NCBI GenBank assembly: GCA_001038565.1
Contig: LFJO01000001.1
Location: 372,481 to 436,480 of the forward strand
Length of the DNA stretch: 64,000 nucleotides
Reading direction: 5' to 3'
From: Alkalihalobacillus pseudalcaliphilus
GTDB lineage: Bacteria > Bacillota > Bacilli > Bacillales > Bacillaceae_D
The notes under the pieces were generated by a model, which was given only the letters and a program-made list of their open reading frames with translations, did no database searches and had not been told where the DNA came from. A program made the translations under genes and the position numbers. Each line of letters begins with the position of its first letter. Position 1 is the stretch's first letter. Shown here piece after piece: positions 40,930 through 50,433 of the stretch.

Positions 40930-41682
40930 TTAGATGTGGTAAAAGAATTGTTGAAGTTCTTCTTTTTTGAGGATGTTTCCGACATAAAATGAACCGAATT
41001 CTGCATAACGAGCAGAAACTTCATCGAATCTCATCTCATAAATAAGCTTTTTAAACTGTAAAACATCTTCGGCAAAGAGAGTGACGCCCCATTCCCAATC
41101 ATCAAAACCAACCGAGCCTGTAATCATTTGTTTTACTTTGCCGGCATAGCTACGACCGATCAAGCCGTGGCTACGCATTAACTCTTTGCGTTCATCCATC
41201 GGGAGCATATACCAGTTAGCGTCGTAATCACGACGTTTATCCATTGGATAGAAACATACATGCTCTGCTTTTGGTAATTGTGGATAAAGTCTAGAACGCA
41301 CATGTGGGTTTTGATAAGGGTCTTCATTACTTTCGCCCGCTATATAATTACTGAGCTCAACAACCGACACATACGAGTAAGCAGGTATCGTGAATTCTGC
41401 TAAACGAGTTTTATTAAAAGCACGCTCAATTTCGTTCAGTTCCTTCATTGTAGGACGTAAAAGAACGAGCATTAAATCTGCCTTTTGACCAACGATGGAA
41501 TAGACGGCATGGCTACCTTCACCGTTAGCTTCGACATCTTCCCATTTTGAGAGAGTTTCCTCGAACTCGCGTACTATTTGTTGTTGTTCTTCTGTATTTA
41601 ACGTTTTCCATGCTGGCCAGTTCATTGTGCGGAAATCATGTAAACAATACCAACCATCAAGAGTTTTAGCTGCTTCAATCAT
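40930..41682 (-). CDS. hemQ: Coproheme decarboxylase HemQ
   Basis: A 250-residue chlorite-dismutase-like protein that converts coproheme III to heme b in the Gram-positive haem pathway. Conserved segments: [13 protein letters not shown] at the start, [19 protein letters not shown] with the catalytic Tyr (YPMDKRR), [20 protein letters not shown] with the His haem ligand region, and [20 protein letters not shown]. The length equals B. subtilis YwfI/HemQ. Start ATG follows TTAAAGGAGTGTTAC. The neighbour order hemQ-pta-lipL (divergent hemQ/pta) is that of B. subtilis. Confidence 0.96.
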   Translation of the reverse strand: MIEAAKTLDGWYCLHDFRTMNWPAWKTLNTEEQQQIVREFEETLSKWEDVEANGEGSHAVYSIVGQKADLMLVLLRPTMKELNEIERAFNKTRLAEFTIPAYSYVSVVELSNYIAGESNEDPYQNPHVRSRLYPQLPKAEHVCFYPMDKRRDYDANWYMLPMDERKELMRSHGLIGRSYAGKVKQMITGSVGFDDWEWGVTLFAEDVLQFKKLIYEMRFDEVSARYAEFGSFYVGNILKKEELQQFFYHI

Positions 41683-41963
41683 TATGTAACACTCCTTTAA
41701 TGAACAATAGTATCAACCTAATTCCCTTGTATCATACCATAAACTAAAGCACAGAATGAAATCACAATGCCTATAAAAAAGTGACATTGTTCATAACTTC
41801 ACAAAATTTTTAAATTCATTCAAGTTATTCCCATAAGTAACAAGTAAAATAAAAGAGAGGGAAGTATGATTTTAATGGAAAGACTAAAACCTATAAGTGT
41901 AATTTCAATCTATATGGCAAGTGGGAACTAGATGTAGATGGTATTTAACGTAAATATGCCCAA

Positions 41964-41977
41964 TTAAAACGCTTTCT
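41964..41977 (+). promoter_or_regulatory. cre-like site upstream of pta
   Basis: TTAAAACGCTTTCT matches 12 of 14 positions of the CcpA consensus TGWAANCGNTNWCA. It lies 127 bp before the pta start. In B. subtilis CcpA activates pta from an upstream cre, and the distance here is compatible. The rest of the 421-bp hemQ-pta gap shows no gene. Confidence 0.55.
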
Positions 41978-42103
41978 ATTTTTGAAAAATTTTTACTTTG
42001 AATCAACATCGTGCAAGAAGGTTTTCTTTTTAAAAGAAGCAAGTTATCCTGTTAATATGAGGCATATACAAAGACATGTATATGATGTATAGGAGGTTTG
42101 GTC

Positions 42104-43093
42104 ATGAGCGACCTATTTAGTGGAATTAAAGAACAAGTAAAAGAACACCAACCAACAATCGTTCTTCCAGAAGCAACAGACGAAAGAGTGATGGAAGCAG
42201 CGGTTTTATTAGAAAAAGACCAAGTTGTTAAACCTATTTTAATTGGGAGAAAAGAAGAGGTTGAAGCAAAGGCCCAGGAGTTACAATTTGACTTGAGTGG
42301 TATTAAGCAATTAGACCCGTACAATTACCCTCAAATCGATGAAATGGTTGCTTCGTTTGTTGAACGCCGTAAAGGTAAGGAAACGGAAGAGTCGGCACGT
42401 GAGAAATTAAAAGATGTGAATTACTTTGGTACGATGCTTATCCATATGGGGTTAGCAGATGGATTAGTAAGTGGCGCTGCCCATTCAACGGGTGATACGG
42501 TGCGTCCAGCCTTACAGATTATTAAGACACAGCCTGGTATTAAAAGGACTTCGGGTGTTTTTATTATGGTTAAGGACGATAAGAAGTTTGTCTTCGGTGA
42601 TTGTGCGATCAATATATCTCCAAACAGTGAAGAGCTAGCTGAAATTGCGATTGCAACAGCAGAAACGGCAAAGGTTTTTGGGATTGATCCAAAAGTAGCT
42701 ATGCTGAGCTTTTCAACAAAGGGCTCTGCTTCTTCTATGGAAACACAGAAAGTATCGGAAGCAACAAAATTAGCACAGAATACTCGTCCTGATTTAGTCA
42801 TTGACGGGGAATTCCAATTTGATGCGGCTTTTGTTCCGGCAGTAGCACAAAAGAAAGCACCAGATTCACCATTGCAAGGACAAGCGAATGTCTTTATCTT
42901 TCCGAGTCTTGAGTCAGGGAATTTAGGTTATAAAATTGCTCAAAGATTAGGTGGATATGATGCAATTGGCCCTATTTTACAAGGTTTAAATAAACCAGTA
43001 AATGACTTATCACGCGGATGTAATGTTCAAGATGTGTATAAACTTTCTTTAATTACAGCAATGCAAGCTATTACGCAAAAGGTAGCGAAATAA
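42104..43093 (+). CDS. pta: Phosphate acetyltransferase
   Basis: A 329-residue phosphotransacetylase converting acetyl-CoA and phosphate to acetyl phosphate, used in overflow acetate production. It shows IVLPEATDERVMEAAVLLEK, DGLVSGAAHSTGDTVRPALQ, GVFIMVKDDKKFVFGDCAIN, SFSTKGSASSMETQKVSEAT, DGEFQFDAAFVP and FPSLESGNLGYKIAQRLGG, all typical of the Pta family. Start ATG 42104 has AGGAGG 7 bases upstream; a TTG six bases earlier is less likely. It is monocistronic with its own terminator, and preceded by a cre-like site. Confidence 0.97.
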   Translation: MSDLFSGIKEQVKEHQPTIVLPEATDERVMEAAVLLEKDQVVKPILIGRKEEVEAKAQELQFDLSGIKQLDPYNYPQIDEMVASFVERRKGKETEESAREKLKDVNYFGTMLIHMGLADGLVSGAAHSTGDTVRPALQIIKTQPGIKRTSGVFIMVKDDKKFVFGDCAINISPNSEELAEIAIATAETAKVFGIDPKVAMLSFSTKGSASSMETQKVSEATKLAQNTRPDLVIDGEFQFDAAFVPAVAQKKAPDSPLQGQANVFIFPSLESGNLGYKIAQRLGGYDAIGPILQGLNKPVNDLSRGCNVQDVYKLSLITAMQAITQKVAK

Positions 43094-43104
43094 TAAACGT
43101 TCAG

Positions 43105-43137
43105 AACCCCTTTATGATGAAATCGTAGAGGGGTTTT
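43105..43137. terminator. Terminator between pta and lipL
   Basis: AACCCCTTTA pairs with TAGAGGGGTT (one G-U), followed by TTAGTGTTTTT. It lies between convergent genes. Confidence 0.8.
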
Positions 43138-43144
43138 AGTGTTT

Positions 43145-43963
43145 TTAGGGTAAACATTTCTGATTCCGTTCGTTAACTCTCGTTAGGTTTTTAATAAATA
43201 ATTCTTGTTCATAGGAGGTAAGGCCTTCCATGTTTAAATGGGCACCTAGTTGTTGCATCGTTTGTAATAAGCGAAAGGAAACATCTTGCATCGTCAAGTG
43301 TTCTCCGATTAATTCACTGAGAGAAGCCATCGTTTCAGGTTGCACTCGAGGATACTCAAAATTAGTTGGTTGACCTTGAACGGACCTTGTGTAGAAGCTT
43401 TTGATAAGTTCTGCTCTTTGTGAACCGCTTCCCGCAACACATAAGTAAATTTGAACCGCTACACCTCCTCGAATTCTTCGCTGCGATATGCCTGCAAATT
43501 TTCTCCCCTTTACACTAAGGTCATAGGAACCAGGGCAATAAGAACCAACAATTTCTCCTGCTTCTACTTTCACTTTAGGAAACATGGAGCGAATTAAGGA
43601 ATACATAAGCTCGTAGCCTCCATCTATTGATAGTTCTTTATGTTCTTTTAAAATTAATGAGATATTGTAAATATGTTGATCTAAAACGACGGCTAAACCA
43701 CCTGAATTTCGCACAATAGAATCATAGCCATTTTCAGAAAGTAACTCTAACCCATCAGATATAACCGGTAATCGGCTATCCTGTGTCCCTAATACAACCG
43801 TGTCATGGTGAACCCATGTACGGAGTGTGGGGGGAACTAATGATTGTGCGACCGATGTGCAAATTGAATCATCGTAAGCAAATGAATGTAATGGTGAGAC
43901 GTTTAAGCCTAAAGTAGAATGATCAATAAAACGCCAATTTTGGGAAAGATAATCAAGCATCAT
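43145..43963 (-). CDS. lipL: Octanoyl-[GcvH]:protein N-octanoyltransferase LipL
   Basis: A 272-residue lipoate-ligase-fold amidotransferase that moves octanoyl from GcvH to E2 subunits in the Bacillus lipoate pathway. The motif RNSGGLAVVLDQHIYNISLI forms the first active-site strand. GSYCPGSYDLSVKGRKFAGI contains the catalytic Cys and conserved Lys, and SQRRIRGGVAVQIYL follows. It corresponds in length and neighbours to YwfL. Start ATG 43963 has TTAGGAGAACG upstream. It is monocistronic and convergent to pta. Confidence 0.93.
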   Translation of the reverse strand: MMLDYLSQNWRFIDHSTLGLNVSPLHSFAYDDSICTSVAQSLVPPTLRTWVHHDTVVLGTQDSRLPVISDGLELLSENGYDSIVRNSGGLAVVLDQHIYNISLILKEHKELSIDGGYELMYSLIRSMFPKVKVEAGEIVGSYCPGSYDLSVKGRKFAGISQRRIRGGVAVQIYLCVAGSGSQRAELIKSFYTRSVQGQPTNFEYPRVQPETMASLSELIGEHLTMQDVSFRLLQTMQQLGAHLNMEGLTSYEQELFIKNLTRVNERNQKCLP

Positions 43964-44397
43964 AACGTTCTCCTAATTAAAATTCTAGTTCTGTATTATA
44001 GCATAACCCAAGGCTTTATGGGTGTTCAAGTATAGAAGGTTTTCAAGAAAAGTAAAGTATGTTATCATGAGTGGTGCCTCTTTTTAAATTTTGTTGAATG
44101 CGGAATAATTATGTCATAATTGATAGACTTATGTCTATTTATTTTAGATGTAAGCGTAAGCAGAAGGGAATTTATAGCATTCATACTTTAAGAAATGTAG
44201 TAAAAAATAGAAAATAAATGGAAAGCTTTAGGAAGAGGTTTAGAGCAGTGGTCTGAGGTTTTGACTTCCTTTATTTACCTGAAATAAGTTAATTTTACAA
44301 TTTTTCTGAAAATGACTGGTTTGATATTTCTTTATAAAGGGTAAAGATTTTAAATTTATTATGGATGAGTATTCATCAGTAGGAGAGGGGATTATAA
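43964..44397 (+). other. Gap between lipL and the glutamate symporter
   Basis: No gene or recognisable regulatory RNA is seen in these 434 bp. They must hold the lipL promoter and the gltT-type promoter; I could not assign -35/-10 elements with confidence, and no GlnR, cre or repeat copy was found. Confidence 0.4.
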
Positions 44398-45642
44398 ATG
44401 AGCTTAACTAAAAAAATAATAATCGCACTTATTGTCGGTGTGTTTGTTGGGTTAGGATTTAACTTATTTGCACCTAACTTATTCGAGCCTGTCGATACAT
44501 ACGTATTAACACCACTTGGACAAATCTTTCTTAATTTAATTATGATGGTTGTTGTACCACTCGTTTTCTTTTCCATTATTTTAGGGGCAGCTGGTCTTGG
44601 TGACCCTAAGACTTTAGGTAGAATCGGTGGTAAGGCACTTATTTATTTTATGGTAACATCCGTTATTGCGTTGTCATTAGCAATTGGAATGGCTTATTTA
44701 ATCCAGCCAGGTGAGCCGGGGCTAATGGGTAATTTAGAAGAAGATTATCAAGCACAGGAAGCACCTCCTGTTATGGATACACTTCTCAATATTATTCCGC
44801 AGAATCCTATTGAAGCAATGGCATCTGGTGAAATGTTACAAATTATTGCCTTTGCACTACTAGTTGGTGTAGCACTGGCACGTTTAGGTGATAAAACAAA
44901 GGGCATTGTCAAACTCGTAGAACAAGGAAATGAGATTATGATGTTCCTTGTTGGTATTGCCATGAAACTTGCTCCTTATGGTGCTTTTGGTTTAATTGCA
45001 TCAGCGATCGGTAAATTAGGTTTAAGTGTCATTCAATCAATGATTGCTTACATGATGACGATAATTATTGCATTAATCTTACACACAGTAATCACATACG
45101 GTGGAGCTGTTTGGTTACTAGGTAAACGTAATCCGATTCAGCACTTTAAAAAGTACTTCCCAGTTATGGCCGTGGCATTTAGTACATCCAGTAGTAATGC
45201 TACATTACCAACAGCAATGAAGGTAACTGAGCAAGACCTAGGTGTATCTAAACCAGTAACCTCCTTTGTAGTACCACTCGGGGCAACGATTAATATGGAT
45301 GGTACAGCAATCATGCAAGCTGTTGCGACTGTCTTTATCGCACAAGTATTTGCCGTATCATTAGATTTTACACAACTATTAACGATTATTTTAACGGCAA
45401 CATTAGCGAGTATCGGTACAGCAGGTGTTCCTGGCGTAGGTATGATAATGCTAGCGATGGTATTGACTTCAGTTGGCTTACCTGTTGAGGGGATTACGCT
45501 TGTATTAGCTGTTGACCGAATTCTTGATATGATGCGAACAGCAGTTAACGTTACAGGTGACTCAGCTTGTGCGGTCATCATTGATAGATATGAAAGAGAA
45601 CGAGAAGACGCAGATTTAGGATTTGATGAGAGCAAGGCTTAA
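44398..45642 (+). CDS. gltT: Glutamate/aspartate:cation symporter (DAACS family)
   Basis: A 414-residue dicarboxylate/amino acid:cation symporter with eight helices and two hairpins. Visible marks: YVLTPLGQIFLNLIMMVVVP, hairpin 1 AFSTSSSNATLPTAMKVTEQ, the helix 7 motif TINMDGTAI with NMDGT, hairpin 2 IGTAGVPGVGMIMLAMVLTS and helix 8 VDRILDMMRTAVNVTGDSAC. It imports glutamate and/or aspartate with H+ or Na+. GltT and GltP of B. subtilis are both close, so the symbol is provisional. Start ATG follows AGGAGAGGGGATT. A strong terminator follows. Confidence 0.9.
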   Translation: MSLTKKIIIALIVGVFVGLGFNLFAPNLFEPVDTYVLTPLGQIFLNLIMMVVVPLVFFSIILGAAGLGDPKTLGRIGGKALIYFMVTSVIALSLAIGMAYLIQPGEPGLMGNLEEDYQAQEAPPVMDTLLNIIPQNPIEAMASGEMLQIIAFALLVGVALARLGDKTKGIVKLVEQGNEIMMFLVGIAMKLAPYGAFGLIASAIGKLGLSVIQSMIAYMMTIIIALILHTVITYGGAVWLLGKRNPIQHFKKYFPVMAVAFSTSSSNATLPTAMKVTEQDLGVSKPVTSFVVPLGATINMDGTAIMQAVATVFIAQVFAVSLDFTQLLTIILTATLASIGTAGVPGVGMIMLAMVLTSVGLPVEGITLVLAVDRILDMMRTAVNVTGDSACAVIIDRYEREREDADLGFDESKA

Positions 45643-45649
45643 TGAACGT

Positions 45650-45688
45650 AAAAACCGAGTGTGGTAATGTTACCATACTCGGTTTTTT
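45650..45688 (+). terminator. Rho-independent terminator after the symporter
   Basis: AAAAACCGAGT-TGGTAA pairs with TTACCA-ACTCGGTTTTTT; long stem and six T. Confidence 0.92.
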
Positions 45689-46027
45689 CTATATTGAGGT
45701 ATGAATATAAAGTATTTAGAGAAATCATTGAATCCTTATTTAAGAAGTTGACGTCTAATGTACATGTATGATTATATACGTATTTAATAGGGAAGAATGG
45801 GTTAAGAGTTTATAATTGCTACGAATGCGGTCACAATGTGGAAAATAATCTTTTTTTGGTGAGTTTATTGAATGGTTCGAGTAATGTAATTATAATGAGT
45901 AAGATTTCCTTTATTTGGTTGCGTGATTATGAAATGACATATATGATTGACAACTCAAAAACTAAATCCTACAAGTCAATGATATGTGTTATAAGATAGA
46001 ATAAACTTATTAGTAGGTGACGAGACA
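45689..46027 (+). promoter_or_regulatory. asnB upstream region
   Basis: A 339-bp gap without a gene. A TTGACG at about 45752 with a GATTAT 16 bp later is a possible promoter. I looked for the T-box consensus block (AGGGTGGNACCGCG) and a GlnR/TnrA box, and found neither. Confidence 0.35.
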
Positions 46028-47938
46028 ATGTGTGGTTTTTTTGGAGAAATAAATATAAATCAACAATTTATGACCCGTGATTTATTTGAGCAAGCATTGG
46101 AGCAAATTCATCATAGAGGCCCTGATTCAACAGGGATTTTTGAAGAGCATCCAGTAAGACTTGGATTTAAAAGATTAAGTATTATTGATTTAGAACATGG
46201 CAGTCAGCCAATGGCTTATGAGAATGACCGTTACCACATTACATTTAATGGTGAAATATATAATTATATCGAATTAAGAGATCGTTTGATTCAAGATGGT
46301 TATTCGTTTCAAACTCATACGGATACAGAGGTTATTGTTGCCTTGTACGCCCAAAAAGGAGTACAGGCAATCCGAGAGCTCCGAGGTATGTTTGGTTTTG
46401 TGATATGGGATAAAGTGCAGCAAGAGTTAGTAGGGGCAAGGGATCGTTTTGGAATTAAGCCGTTTTATTATTGGGAATCCAATCATCAATTGCTCGTTGC
46501 GTCTGAATTGAAAAGTATACACCACTGTATAGACTCTTTGACTATTAATACCAAATCACTTCAGCAATATTTGAGCTACCAGTATGTACCTGAGCCTGCT
46601 ACCATTTATAAAGAAGTTCAGAAGTTATCACCTGGTCATTTCTTTGTAAAAAAGTTAAAAGGTACGATGGAGATTAAAGCATTTCATCAATATCAATTCC
46701 GAACGATTAATCTTTCATTAGAGGATCATATCCAAAAGATAAGAGATGTTATGGAAGACTCTGTAGCCAAACATATGCGTAGTGATGTTCCAGTAGGTGC
46801 CTTTTTATCAGGGGGAATTGATTCAACAACAACTGTTGCCTTGGCAAAAAGACATAACGAAAATCTCCAAACCTTCACAGTAGGCTTTAAGCAAAATGGA
46901 TATAGCGAGGTTGAGGTAGCGAAAGAATCAGCCCACCAATTAGGTGTTACTAATATCCATAAGTTTATTAGCTCAGAAGAATTTTTGCGTGAGCTACCAA
47001 ATATTATTTGGCACATGGATGAACCCGTAGCGGATCCAGCAGCTATTCCTCTTTATTTTGTTGCTAAAGAAGCGAGTAAGCATGTCAAGGTGGTTTTGTC
47101 AGGGGAAGGAGCCGATGAGCTATTCGGTGGCTACAATATTTATCGTGAATCGTTGGCTTTGAAAGGGTTTGATTACATACCAAAGCCATTAAATAAGATG
47201 CTTCATTCTCTTGCTACATTTCTTCCTGAGGGAGTAAAAGGGCGGAACTACTTAATCAGAGGTACGACACCATTAGCCGATCGTTATATCGGTAATGCTA
47301 AAATATATGATGAATTAGAAAAGAAAGAGATTTTGCTCCATTTTAATCAAAATAATCATTTTAAAAACCATGTCGCTCGCTTTTATGAGCAAGGTAAGGC
47401 TTATGATAAGGCAACTTTAATGCAATATATTGATTTGCACACATGGCTACCTGGAGATATTTTAACAAAAGCAGACCGCATGACCATGGCTCATTCATTG
47501 GAGCTGCGCGTTCCATTTTTAGATAACGAAGTTTTGGAAGTAGCGAGTGAAATTCCAACGAAGTATAAGCTAAGTCATCAAACGACCAAGTATATTCTAA
47601 GAAAAGCGATATCTGAATGGGTACCTGCAAGTGTCTTAGACAGAAAAAAGCTTGGATTTCCTGTGCCGATACGAGTTTGGTTACGAGATGAATGGTACGA
47701 TTGGGCCAAAAATATGATCCATATGAGCCAAACTGATGAGTATCTATATAAGGATCAAATACTAGCACTATTAAATGAACACGCAACAGGTAAACGCGAT
47801 AACAGTAGAAAGCTTTGGGTCGCATTATGCTTTATGATATGGCATGCCCTTTATATAGAGAAGTCCATGACACCATATAAGAAGCTAGACCACCCAGAAG
47901 ACTTTTACCCATCTAAAGAAGTGAATGTAAGTAAATAA
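46028..47938 (+). CDS. asnB: Asparagine synthase (glutamine-hydrolysing)
   Basis: A 636-residue class II glutamine amidotransferase. The Ntn-glutaminase domain starts with catalytic Cys2 (MCGFFGEI), with HHRGPDSTGIF, GFKRLSIIDLEHGSQPM and FNGEIYNY. The synthetase domain (about 240-600) has the PP-loop VGAFLSGGIDSTTTVALAK, the GEGADELFGGY loop and RADRMTMAHSLELRVPFLD-like text (KADRMTMAHSLELRVPFLD). It makes asparagine from aspartate, glutamine and ATP. Length and sequence resemble B. subtilis AsnB. Because Cys2 must be exposed, the ATG at 46028 is the only workable start; TAGGTGACGAG serves as ribosome-binding site. Confidence 0.95.
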   Translation: MCGFFGEININQQFMTRDLFEQALEQIHHRGPDSTGIFEEHPVRLGFKRLSIIDLEHGSQPMAYENDRYHITFNGEIYNYIELRDRLIQDGYSFQTHTDTEVIVALYAQKGVQAIRELRGMFGFVIWDKVQQELVGARDRFGIKPFYYWESNHQLLVASELKSIHHCIDSLTINTKSLQQYLSYQYVPEPATIYKEVQKLSPGHFFVKKLKGTMEIKAFHQYQFRTINLSLEDHIQKIRDVMEDSVAKHMRSDVPVGAFLSGGIDSTTTVALAKRHNENLQTFTVGFKQNGYSEVEVAKESAHQLGVTNIHKFISSEEFLRELPNIIWHMDEPVADPAAIPLYFVAKEASKHVKVVLSGEGADELFGGYNIYRESLALKGFDYIPKPLNKMLHSLATFLPEGVKGRNYLIRGTTPLADRYIGNAKIYDELEKKEILLHFNQNNHFKNHVARFYEQGKAYDKATLMQYIDLHTWLPGDILTKADRMTMAHSLELRVPFLDNEVLEVASEIPTKYKLSHQTTKYILRKAISEWVPASVLDRKKLGFPVPIRVWLRDEWYDWAKNMIHMSQTDEYLYKDQILALLNEHATGKRDNSRKLWVALCFMIWHALYIEKSMTPYKKLDHPEDFYPSKEVNVSK

Positions 47939-47950
47939 TCACAAAATGGA

Positions 47951-47988
47951 AAAGAAGTTCGATGATTTAATGCATCGGACTCCTTTTT
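47951..47988. terminator. Terminator after asnB
   Basis: AAGAAGTTCGATG pairs with CATCGGACTCCTTTTT, with G-U pairs, followed by GG. It separates convergent asnB and the dehydrogenase. Confidence 0.75.
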
Positions 47989-48010
47989 GGGTTTGTGATT
48001 GTAAATGATT

Positions 48011-49138
48011 TTAGGATTTAGCGACTTCTGGTTGATAAGATTCATCCATAATAAGAATCGGTTTGATCGTTTTGCCTGATAATGAATCGGCTTCTGCTTG
48101 ATTAATGTCGTCGATAGAGTAATACTCCACTAATTTATCAAACGAGAAGTTACCTGCTTCATAAAAATCGACCATCTGTCTAATTGATAATTGAGGAATG
48201 GCACGTCCCATCAGAACACCGACGATATTTCGGTTTTTCATAGCAAGATCATTAATTGTACTAATCGTTATATCCTTTCCAACGGCTACTGGTGCAATAG
48301 ATCCACCTACTGCTAATACTTCTATGGCGGTACGTACGACTTGTCCAACTCCTGTCGTATCAACGCTATAATTTACACCTCTTCCACTTGTCAAAGCAAG
48401 GATTTGTTCTTGTGCGTTTTCATTCTTACTGTTAATAACGTGAGTGGCACCTAGCTGCTTTGCAAGGTCAAGTCGGCTCTCGTGAATGTCAACGGCAATT
48501 ACTTTTGAACAACCGGCCACCTTTGCGGCCATCATTGCAGCCATACCAACTGCGCCAGTCCCAAAAACGGCAATTGTCGAGCCGGGCTCAGGCTTTATAC
48601 CATTAAGAACTGCACCGCTTCCAGTCATGAACCCACACCCAAGTGGACCGAATAAACGTAAATCTAAGGATTTATCAATTTTTGTTAAACTAGAAGATCC
48701 GACAATGGAATGAGTAGAAAAAGAAGATTGACCAAAAAAACGAGTAACCGGTGTTCCGTCTTCTCTAGTAAAATAAGCGCTACCATCCTCTCGTGTAGCT
48801 GACATGTTTATCTCACTCCAGTCATAACAAGAACCAGGGATCCCTGTTCTACAGTTATCGCACTGTCCGCAATAACCGAATGAAACAACCACATGATCAC
48901 CTATTTCAAAACCTTGGACATTACTTCCCACCTTTTCTACAATAGCAGATCCTTCATGACCGAGAATAATGGGAAGAGGGAATTCATTAAAACCTTTTCG
49001 AACGGCTACATCTGAATGGCACATACCTGAAGCTACCATTTTAACGAGTAACTCATTGTCATTGGGCTCACTAATATTGAGCTCCTCCATTACATAAGGT
49101 TCATTTACAGAATTGATAACAGCAGCTTTTATTTTCAT
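48011..49138 (-). CDS. Zinc-containing alcohol dehydrogenase (aryl/benzyl-alcohol type)
   Basis: A 375-residue medium-chain dehydrogenase. Catalytic zinc ligands are in SGMCHSDVAVRKG and LGHEGSAIVEKVG and Cys in LFGPLGCGFMTGSGAV; structural zinc ligands are YCGQCDNCRTGIPGSC. The NAD-binding fold is IAVFGTGAVGMAAMMAAKVA with Asp in VIAVDIHESRL, indicating NAD. The LGCGFMTGSGAVLNG text and length are like benzyl/aryl-alcohol dehydrogenases such as XylB. Start ATG 49138 follows AAAGGAGTGATACG; nine extra bases to a GTG overlap this site. It is divergent from a LuxR-type regulator with a 12-bp perfect inverted repeat between them, so it is probably its target. Confidence 0.9.
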   Translation of the reverse strand: MKIKAAVINSVNEPYVMEELNISEPNDNELLVKMVASGMCHSDVAVRKGFNEFPLPIILGHEGSAIVEKVGSNVQGFEIGDHVVVSFGYCGQCDNCRTGIPGSCYDWSEINMSATREDGSAYFTREDGTPVTRFFGQSSFSTHSIVGSSSLTKIDKSLDLRLFGPLGCGFMTGSGAVLNGIKPEPGSTIAVFGTGAVGMAAMMAAKVAGCSKVIAVDIHESRLDLAKQLGATHVINSKNENAQEQILALTSGRGVNYSVDTTGVGQVVRTAIEVLAVGGSIAPVAVGKDITISTINDLAMKNRNIVGVLMGRAIPQLSIRQMVDFYEAGNFSFDKLVEYYSIDDINQAEADSLSGKTIKPILIMDESYQPEVAKS

Positions 49139-49228
49139 ACGTATCACTCCTTTAAAATTAGGTTGCTACACATTAATGATAGCGTTTACTTGAGGGGTGG
49201 AATAGTTAGCTTTACGTATAAAAATGAC

Positions 49229-49274
49229 CTAGACAAAAGGGGAAGTTTATAGGTATATCTATCCTTTTGTCTAG
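49229..49274. promoter_or_regulatory. Perfect inverted repeat, candidate operator
   Basis: CTAGACAAAAGG at 49229-49240 is the exact reverse complement of CCTTTTGTCTAG at 49263-49274, arm centres 34 bp apart. It is between the divergent dehydrogenase and LuxR-type genes, 90 bp before the former and 36 bp before the latter. The symmetry and position suggest binding by the adjacent regulator. Confidence 0.65.
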
Positions 49275-49309
49275 TTAATTTGATATAGTGAATGTGGGGG
49301 TGGTGTCGC

Positions 49310-49990
49310 TTGATAGCAAACTGGCAAAAAGAACTTTCTTCCATTATAAAAAGTGAAAATGTTAATGAGAATTTGTTTGAAATGATCAAGGTATTTTATC
49401 AAAACTTCCCTTGTCGCATTATTCAATTATTTCAATATTCAAGCTTTAATGATGCGTTTAGTGGCATAATCTCTTATGAATATCCAAATGTACAGTCAAT
49501 TCATTATGTTCATGAGATGGCAAAAGTAAATCGTTTTGTATATGAAGCATTATCTGACAATAAGGTAAGCTATTTTGATAATAATGCTTTTCAGCTTTCC
49601 ATTAGTAATCATTTCATCTTATCAGAGCCGATTAAAAATATGCTCGTTATCCCTTTTACAATTAATGATATTGTCGTAGGGTTTATGACAGGTGTCAATG
49701 TCCAATTACAAGTAGGGCAGGATGTGTTAAATGAGATGAAAAACTTCAGCGAACAATGCTTGCACTTTTTATATGGAACAAGGCTAAAAGAAAATACTTC
49801 TTTTACAAATAAAGAGTTACAAGTTATGCAATATATCGCGAATGGTTTTACGACAAAGGAAATTAGTAACATGATGTATCTAGCTGAATCAACGGTCAAA
49901 TATTTCTTGAAAAATGTTATGGTCAAAACGGATAGTGCTAATCGAACAGAAGCAGTGACTAAACTCTTCCGTTTGCAATTACTCCATTAA
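49310..49990 (+). CDS. LuxR-type HTH regulator with N-terminal sensory domain
   Basis: A 226-residue protein. The C-terminal 65 residues form a LuxR/GerE helix-turn-helix (FTNKELQVMQYIANGFTTKE, STVKYFLKNVMVKTDSANRT). The N-terminal part (about 1-150) is a GAF-like sensory region (MLVIPFTINDIVVGFMTGVN), with no receiver phospho-acceptor. Such regulators usually sense small molecules. I place the start at TTG 49310, 6 bases after GGGGGTGG; ATG 49292 lies upstream of that site. Its divergent neighbour is an aryl-alcohol-type dehydrogenase, the likely target. Confidence 0.82.
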   Translation: MIANWQKELSSIIKSENVNENLFEMIKVFYQNFPCRIIQLFQYSSFNDAFSGIISYEYPNVQSIHYVHEMAKVNRFVYEALSDNKVSYFDNNAFQLSISNHFILSEPIKNMLVIPFTINDIVVGFMTGVNVQLQVGQDVLNEMKNFSEQCLHFLYGTRLKENTSFTNKELQVMQYIANGFTTKEISNMMYLAESTVKYFLKNVMVKTDSANRTEAVTKLFRLQLLH

Positions 49991-50433
49991 AAAGTGTAAA
50001 TCTAGTTATAAGCTTACTATCTAGTCCCGATGAACAGAAAATTTGTTTATGGGGTTATTTTAATTATGACAAGCATTAATTCATTAATAGGAAAGAAATC
50101 ACTGTTTTCATCGTGACTTCAATAGGTATATGATAGAAGAAGATTAAAAAAGAGAAAAAAATTAGAAGTTACGCTAGACTACTTATTTTGCATTATTTCC
50201 AGAAAAATGGAGAAGGACTGGGCCATGTGCAGCAATTCTCAAACAGAATTTCCACGACAACCTACTCACCTTTAATAAACAGGGAAGTATTGTTTGGAGG
50301 TTTTTGATTATTTGAGCAAACTTTCTTTTGACAAGTGCCATTTATTTAATGGGTGTTTGGCTTTTCGTTCATTGGGTTTTTGAACGAGAAGTACAAAAAC
50401 CGAAGAGTATGAATGAAAAGTCTAATAATATGT
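49991..50433 (+). other. Gap before the 52-bp tandem array
   Basis: No gene is well supported. A 61-codon frame from TTG 50328 encodes a hydrophobic stretch (LMGVWLFVHWVFE) but runs into the tandem array, has no ribosome-binding site at proper distance and shows no family resemblance. It may be a chance frame or a relic. Confidence 0.35.
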
